Source of the DNA: an uncultured Spongiibacteraceae bacterium
GTDB lineage: Bacteria > Pseudomonadota > Gammaproteobacteria > Pseudomonadales > CAMLJR01
DNA: 11,641 bases
Direction: 5' to 3'
Assembly (NCBI GenBank): GCA_946480345.1
Contig: CAMLJR010000091.1
Span: 1 to 11,641, forward strand
Shown: positions 8,007 through 11,641 of the stretch, one piece after another
How positions within the stretch are numbered: position 1 is the stretch's first letter
Layout of the letters: each line of letters begins with the position of its first letter
The notes under the pieces: model-generated
Database searches by the model: none
Seen by the model: the letters and a program-made list of their open reading frames with translations, nothing else
Told to the model about the DNA's origin: nothing
Program-made: the position numbers and the translations under genes

Positions 8007-9746
8007 TCAGCTGTTCGGATTACTCACGGCATCGACGACAGTGGAAGGGCGCAGCAATTGCGGTAGGACGATCGGTTCGGCGTTTTTGTCGGCGGGAAAG
8101 AACACATATAGAGGAATACCGTTGCGACCGAAGCGCGCGAGCAATTTGGTGATGACCTCGTCGTAGTGGGTCCAGTCGGCCTTCATATACGTGATGCCGT
8201 TCTGCGCGAACGCGGTTTTTACCGCTGTGCTACTTAACGCGACTTCTTCGTTGGTCAGGCAGGTGATGCACCAATCGGCCGTGACATTCAGAAATACCGG
8301 TTTGCCGGCGGTCCGCAAATCGGCCAGCGCCTGTTCGCTATACGGCTGCCATTCGCGCGACGTTGTTTGCGTTTCCAGCTTGCTTGCCGAGAGCCACGGG
8401 CCGGCGAGTATTGCCAGTGCGAGCGCGAAACCAGCCGCTGCCACGCTGCGACCGATCAACCCGAAGCGCCACAGCCATAATCCCAGCGTGAGAATTAATG
8501 CGCCGAGCAAGATTGCCGCCATCGCCGTGGCGCCGCCCTGGCGTCCGACCACCCAGCACAGCCAGATCGCCGTCGCGTACAGCGGAAATGCCAGCGCTTG
8601 CTTGAAGCGTTCCATCCACATACCGGGCTTGGGGACATAAGCGAGCAGTTTAGGGCTCAGGCAGAGAATCAACATTGGCAGCGCCATGCCGAAACCGAGT
8701 GCGGCAAATACCGCGAGCGCCTTCGGTGCGCTTTGTGTTGCGGCGTAGCCGAGAGCGCTTCCCATGAATGGCGCGGTGCATGGACTCGCGACCAGTGTCG
8801 CCAGCACGCCGGTAAAAAAGCTGCCGCTATAACCGGGGCGCGTTGCCAGGTTATTGCCCAGGCCCATCCAGCTGCCGCCGAGTTCCCAGAATCCCGAAAG
8901 ACTCAGGCCCATCGCGAAAAAGAGGTAGGCCAATGCACCGACGAACCACGGTTGTTGCAATTGAAAGCCCCAGCCAACGGCCTGCCCTGCTGCTTTCAGT
9001 GCCAGCAGAATTACTGCGACCAGCAAAAAGCTCAGCACGACGCCGGCGGTATACGCCATGCCGTGCCATGCCTGATGCTTTTCGTGGTGGCTGGCGAAGC
9101 CGAGCACTTTCAGGCTCAGTACCGGGAATACGCACGGCATCAGATTCAGAATGCTGCCGCCGAGCGCGGCGAGCAGCAACATGGCGAGCCAGCTGCCGGT
9201 GTTGGTTTCGGTAGGCGCCGATTTGGTCTTGGTGCCGGATGTCGAAGCAGTCGCAGGTTTGGCGATGAATTCAGCGGTTTTAGCGATCGGATCGATCGCG
9301 AGATAGCGCGTGTTCGGTGGATAACACAGCCCGGCATCGGCACAACCCTGCGCGGTGACCGCGAGCGTGAATGGTTGTTGCGGAATGCCGCTGACGGTGA
9401 CATCAAGCGCGTGGTAATACACTTCGACCGCGCCGAAATATTCGTCGACTTTGGCCTTGCCGGATGGGAGGTCGGCATTCAGCGCAGCCCCTTCCGCAGT
9501 CTTGAAGCCGAACTGATGCCGATAGAGGTAGTAGCCATCGGCGATCTGCCAGCGCAGTAACACCCGGTCACCATCGACAGCAGCGCTGAGCTGATAGGCC
9601 TCGTCGACCGGCAGAAATTCGTCTTTGGTCGTCACTGTCGATTTGAATGGGTCGGTGGCGCCTTGTGCGCCAGCGACGAGCATCAGCGTCGAGAACAGAG
9701 CGGCGAGCAGTGTCATGGCGCGTCGATGCAAACTAAACGAAGACAT
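8007..9746 (-). CDS. dsbD: Thiol:disulfide interchange protein DsbD
   Basis: Transfers electrons from cytoplasmic thioredoxin across the inner membrane to periplasmic DsbC, DsbG or CcmG-type proteins. The 579 aa compare with 565 in E. coli. A signal peptide (1-30, ending near AGAQGA) leads to the periplasmic alpha domain with C135 and C141 in CADAGLCYPP. The membrane beta domain follows (about 186-450, roughly eight helices) with C205 in NLMPCVFPVLSLK and C323 in SPCTAPFMG. The C-terminal thioredoxin-like gamma domain (about 465-579) has C493/C496 in ADWCITC. All six redox cysteines are present. I chose ATG at 9746; an upstream TTG at 9818 would add 24 residues ahead of the signal peptide. 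The CITC site and the GRNGIPLYVFF stretch also resemble ScsB-type relatives, so a specialised partner is possible. It is divergent from a copper chaperone gene. Confidence 0.95.
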   Translation of the reverse strand: MSSFSLHRRAMTLLAALFSTLMLVAGAQGATDPFKSTVTTKDEFLPVDEAYQLSAAVDGDRVLLRWQIADGYYLYRHQFGFKTAEGAALNADLPSGKAKVDEYFGAVEVYYHALDVTVSGIPQQPFTLAVTAQGCADAGLCYPPNTRYLAIDPIAKTAEFIAKPATASTSGTKTKSAPTETNTGSWLAMLLLAALGGSILNLMPCVFPVLSLKVLGFASHHEKHQAWHGMAYTAGVVLSFLLVAVILLALKAAGQAVGWGFQLQQPWFVGALAYLFFAMGLSLSGFWELGGSWMGLGNNLATRPGYSGSFFTGVLATLVASPCTAPFMGSALGYAATQSAPKALAVFAALGFGMALPMLILCLSPKLLAYVPKPGMWMERFKQALAFPLYATAIWLCWVVGRQGGATAMAAILLGALILTLGLWLWRFGLIGRSVAAAGFALALAILAGPWLSASKLETQTTSREWQPYSEQALADLRTAGKPVFLNVTADWCITCLTNEEVALSSTAVKTAFAQNGITYMKADWTHYDEVITKLLARFGRNGIPLYVFFPADKNAEPIVLPQLLRPSTVVDAVSNPNS

Positions 9747-9943
9747 AAGCGAAGCAATCTCTGGAGCGGCCGGCGAGCGGCAGTGGATTTGTGCCTGATT
9801 GTAGTGGAAGCCCTGCAATTGCTTGTTGTTTCAATCGCATGGCGAGCTACTTTTAGGCGTTGAGTGGAGCAATTGTGAAACAGCTCCCGCGTTGGGCTCA
9901 TCGTTACGGGGCCTGCCGGCAAACCGGTGAGTTCTAGCTATGC

Positions 9944-9952
9944 TGGTATAGT
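9944..9952 (+). promoter_or_regulatory. Candidate extended -10 promoter for the copper chaperone operon
   Basis: TGGTATAGT fits the extended -10 pattern TG-n-TATAAT with one mismatch in the hexamer. No clear -35 lies 17 bases upstream, which extended -10 promoters can tolerate. Transcription would start near 9958-9960, giving a leader of about 95 bases that begins with the palindrome at 9957-9983. Confidence 0.35.
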
Positions 9953-9956
9953 TCCG

Positions 9957-9983
9957 GCGCTTTCCACCATAAATGGAAAGCGC
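9957..9983. promoter_or_regulatory. Perfect 10-bp palindrome upstream of the copper chaperone gene
   Basis: GCGCTTTCCA and TGGAAAGCGC are perfect inverted arms around the 7-base loop CCATAAA. No T-run follows on either strand, so it is not a usual terminator. It begins where transcription from the extended -10 is predicted to start, so it could be an operator or a 5'-end mRNA stem that protects the message. It does not match the CueR-type operator layout between -35 and -10. Confidence 0.5.
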
Positions 9984-10054
9984 TCGCGACGACAATTAAC
10001 TCTCGTTAATCAACAACTAACTCGCGGCAATCAATAGGCAAAAGGATTAACTCG

Positions 10055-10495
10055 ATGAAGCGATGGGGTCTGCTGTGGGCACTTGTACTGGCATTGCCGG
10101 TATGGGCGGGCGACTTGCAAATACGCGAAGGTTACGTGCGCGAAATGCCCCCCGGGCAGAGCACGACGGCGGCCTTCATGAAGGTAATGAACACCGGCAA
10201 AGAGCCCATCGCCTTGATCGCCGCGATTTCGGATAGCGCGCAAACCGCTGAGCTGCACATGCATAAACATACCGACGGCATGATGCAAATGACGAAAGTA
10301 TCGCGGCTGGAAATTCCCGCGCAGCGGCAGGTGGAATTCGCGCCCGGCGGTTATCACTTGATGCTGATCAACTTGAAGCGCACGTTACACGCAGGCGACA
10401 AGGTATCGATCACGCTGTTCGACGAACGTGGTAAATCGTATTCCGCGCAGCTTCCGGTTGTGAAAATGACCGGCGCGGCCGGAGCATCGCATTGA
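10055..10495 (+). CDS. Periplasmic copper chaperone, PCu(A)C family
   Basis: Binds Cu(I) in the periplasm and, in studied relatives, delivers copper to the CuA or CuB site of cytochrome oxidases, often with Sco proteins. The 146 aa begin with a Sec signal peptide (1-18, MKRWGLLWALVLALPVWA) with cleavage likely before GD; there is no lipobox. The mature part is a small beta-barrel. Copper ligands fit the family pattern H-x10-M-x21-H-x-M exactly: H68, M79, H101, M103, with M69 as the optional methionine. Extra H70, H72, M76 and M77 make the 68-79 segment metal-rich. AAGGA lies 8 bases ahead of the ATG. DUF2333 follows after 16 bases, so the two are likely co-transcribed. The divergent dsbD may supply the reducing power copper delivery needs (inference). 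Confidence 0.94.
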   Translation: MKRWGLLWALVLALPVWAGDLQIREGYVREMPPGQSTTAAFMKVMNTGKEPIALIAAISDSAQTAELHMHKHTDGMMQMTKVSRLEIPAQRQVEFAPGGYHLMLINLKRTLHAGDKVSITLFDERGKSYSAQLPVVKMTGAAGASH

Positions 10496-10511
10496 TTGCC
10501 GGAGCAACCCT

Positions 10512-11582
10512 ATGAGCTGGTGGCAACTGACGCGTCGTGCCGAGGAGTGGCGCGAGGAGGCACGCGAACATATCGGCGATCCCCGTTCTTACCGCATTGC
10601 TGTGGCGGCGGTGCTCACTTCTTTGTTTGTCACGATCGCGCTTGGCATTTATTGGAGCCGCGAACCCGTCCAGTTTGTCGTGACGGACGCGGCGCGCCGC
10701 CTGATGCCGAAACAAACCGCACCTTTTGCGAGCGGTTCGACGACGACAGCCACGCTGATCAAGGTGCTCGAAACGCTGCTCGATAAACCCGGCGGGTTGC
10801 TGGCCAACGACATCGCACCGCCCGGCGGTTGGCTCGACAACATGCCGAGCTGGGAGTACGGCGCATTGATGCAGGCGCGCGACCTGACGCGAGTGTTGCG
10901 CGAATCGACCAGCCGCTCGCAGCTCAACTCGGTCGCCGAGACGATAACCCTTTCCGAAGACGAAGCGCTGGGCCGCGCCGAGCCGCGACTTAATTTCTCG
11001 CACAAAAGTTGGACGTTGCCGTCGTCCGAATCGCAGTACCGCGATGCGATCGATTACCTGCGCGACTATCTCGCCCGCTTGCAGGGAACGAATGATGAGC
11101 GCGCCATATTCGATGCCAGCAGCACGAATCTGGACCTGTGGCTCGATAAGGTGGCGACGCGTCTCGGCAATTTATCGCAGCGACTCAGCGCCTGTGTGCG
11201 GCCGCAGGAAAATCCGCTGGTGCGGTCCTCAGTAACTGCGGTCGATATTCCGCTAACACCCGCCGGCAAGATCGATGATGTGTTTTTTGAGGCGCGCGGC
11301 AGCACCTGGGCGTTGCTGCATTTTCTCCGCGCCGCCGAGATCGATTACGCGACGGTGTTGACGCAACGCAATGCGCTGCCGTTGCTGCGCGAAGCGATTC
11401 GCGATCTCGAACAGGCCCAGACGCCTGTCTATGCGCCGCTGATATTGAATGGAGGCGGATTCGGTCTGCTGGCTAATCATTCGCTGGTCATGGCATCTTA
11501 TACGGCGCGCGCTCATGCGGCGGTCAACGATCTGCGCAGTACGCTGGTGCAAACGAACCTCACGCAGCCCGCGCAACATTAA
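10512..11582 (+). CDS. DUF2333 family inner-membrane protein of unknown function
   Basis: I recognise the DUF2333 family from conserved blocks but no function is established. The 356-aa protein starts with a short basic/acidic cytoplasmic helix (1-27, rich in Arg and Glu). One membrane helix follows (about 28-48, IAVAAVLTSLFVTIALGIYW), then a periplasmic domain of about 300 residues. The diagnostic block is KPGGLLANDI (92-101) through GGWLDNMPSWEYGAL (105-119) and ARDLTRVLRESTSRSQ (122-137). NFSHKSWTLPSSESQY (161-176) is a second conserved-looking stretch. The rest looks mainly helical, with no metal-binding cluster and a single cysteine (C228). GGAG lies about 8 bases before the ATG, and the 16-base spacing to the PCu(A)C gene suggests one operon. 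The family is restricted to Proteobacteria as far as I know. Confidence 0.88.
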   Translation: MSWWQLTRRAEEWREEAREHIGDPRSYRIAVAAVLTSLFVTIALGIYWSREPVQFVVTDAARRLMPKQTAPFASGSTTTATLIKVLETLLDKPGGLLANDIAPPGGWLDNMPSWEYGALMQARDLTRVLRESTSRSQLNSVAETITLSEDEALGRAEPRLNFSHKSWTLPSSESQYRDAIDYLRDYLARLQGTNDERAIFDASSTNLDLWLDKVATRLGNLSQRLSACVRPQENPLVRSSVTAVDIPLTPAGKIDDVFFEARGSTWALLHFLRAAEIDYATVLTQRNALPLLREAIRDLEQAQTPVYAPLILNGGGFGLLANHSLVMASYTARAHAAVNDLRSTLVQTNLTQPAQH

Positions 11583-11601
11583 TGACATAGGACTGCTATC
11601 G

Positions 11602-11641
11602 ATGATTCGCAATCAAGTTCGGCAAATGTTTTTTTCCCGAC
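11602..11641 (+). CDS. Possible start of a third gene, cut by the right edge
   Basis: An ATG at 11602, with AGGA 9-10 bases upstream, opens 13 codons reading MIRNQVRQMFFSR before the window ends. It starts 19 bases after the DUF2333 stop, consistent with an operon continuing to the right. The stretch is too short to identify a product or to prove that it is coding. Confidence 0.4.
   Translation, partial: MIRNQVRQMFFSR

Larger units (their letters stand above)
9747..10054. other. Divergent intergenic region between dsbD and the copper chaperone gene
   Basis: These 308 bases hold no convincing gene. On the minus strand a TACAAT -10-like element (9798-9803) could start dsbD about 45 bases upstream of its ATG, but no good -35 accompanies it. 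On the plus strand there is an extended -10 (9944-9952), a long palindrome (9957-9983), three TAACTC-containing segments (9995-10005, 10017-10027, 10046-10054) and the ribosome site AAGGA (10042-10046). The middle part (about 9820-9940) shows nothing I can name. Confidence 0.6.

Noticed and set aside
9747..9818. N-terminal extension of DsbD from a TTG at 9818
   Set aside because: It would put 24 hydrophilic residues before a clear signal peptide; the ATG at 9746 gives a normal secreted N-terminus.
9924..9983. CueR-type copper operator for the chaperone gene
   Set aside because: The palindrome lies downstream of the -10, not in a 19-base spacer between -35 and -10, and the arms do not match the known operator.
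1..11641. Mobile elements, CRISPR arrays, tRNA or rRNA genes
   Set aside because: I saw no transposase, integrase, spaced repeat array or RNA gene signature; nearly all of the window is accounted for by core genes.

Overview
The window reads as core chromosome of a gammaproteobacterium of moderately high GC, with pseudomonad-like affinity. The minus-strand order (reading dsbD, aroQ, accB, accC, prmA, a zinc-ribbon/DUF3426 gene, dusB, fis, purH) is, from memory, the order around aroQ1-accBC-prmA-dus-fis-purH in Pseudomonas. The C-terminus of Fis is also of the type I associate with Pseudomonadales. I see no insertion sequence, phage gene, CRISPR array, tRNA or rRNA, and no gene looks foreign. 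I cannot name the genus.

Layout. Positions 1-9746 form one long run of minus-strand genes. From the transcription start side this is dsbD (periplasmic disulfide reductant supply), aroQ (shikimate pathway), accB-accC (biotin carboxyl carrier and biotin carboxylase, first step of fatty acid synthesis), prmA (methylation of ribosomal protein L11), a membrane-anchored zinc-ribbon protein, dusB-fis (tRNA dihydrouridine synthase and nucleoid protein, overlapping by 4 bases) and purH (last two steps of IMP synthesis), which loses only its last few codons at the left edge. A 308-base divergent intergenic region (9747-10054) separates this run from plus-strand genes: a periplasmic PCu(A)C copper chaperone, a DUF2333 membrane protein, and the first 13 codons of a possible third gene.

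The genes mostly serve growth: fatty acid, aromatic amino acid and purine synthesis, and translation. A growth-phase regulator (fis) sits among them, behind a candidate promoter with a GC-rich discriminator. The right-hand part is about the cell envelope: DsbD moves electrons to periplasmic thiols and the divergent PCu(A)C protein handles copper, so the two could work together in metalloprotein (for example cytochrome oxidase) assembly. That link is inference.

I did not find a clearly new biological system. The items worth a second look are non-coding or of unknown function: a UUCG-looped hairpin holding the accC stop codon and the only purine-rich ribosome-binding candidate for prmA; a perfect 10-bp palindrome at the predicted transcription start of the copper chaperone; a hairpin between fis and purH whose U-rich side faces the antisense direction; a 23-base palindrome between dsbD and aroQ; and the uncharacterised DUF2333 and acidic zinc-ribbon proteins.
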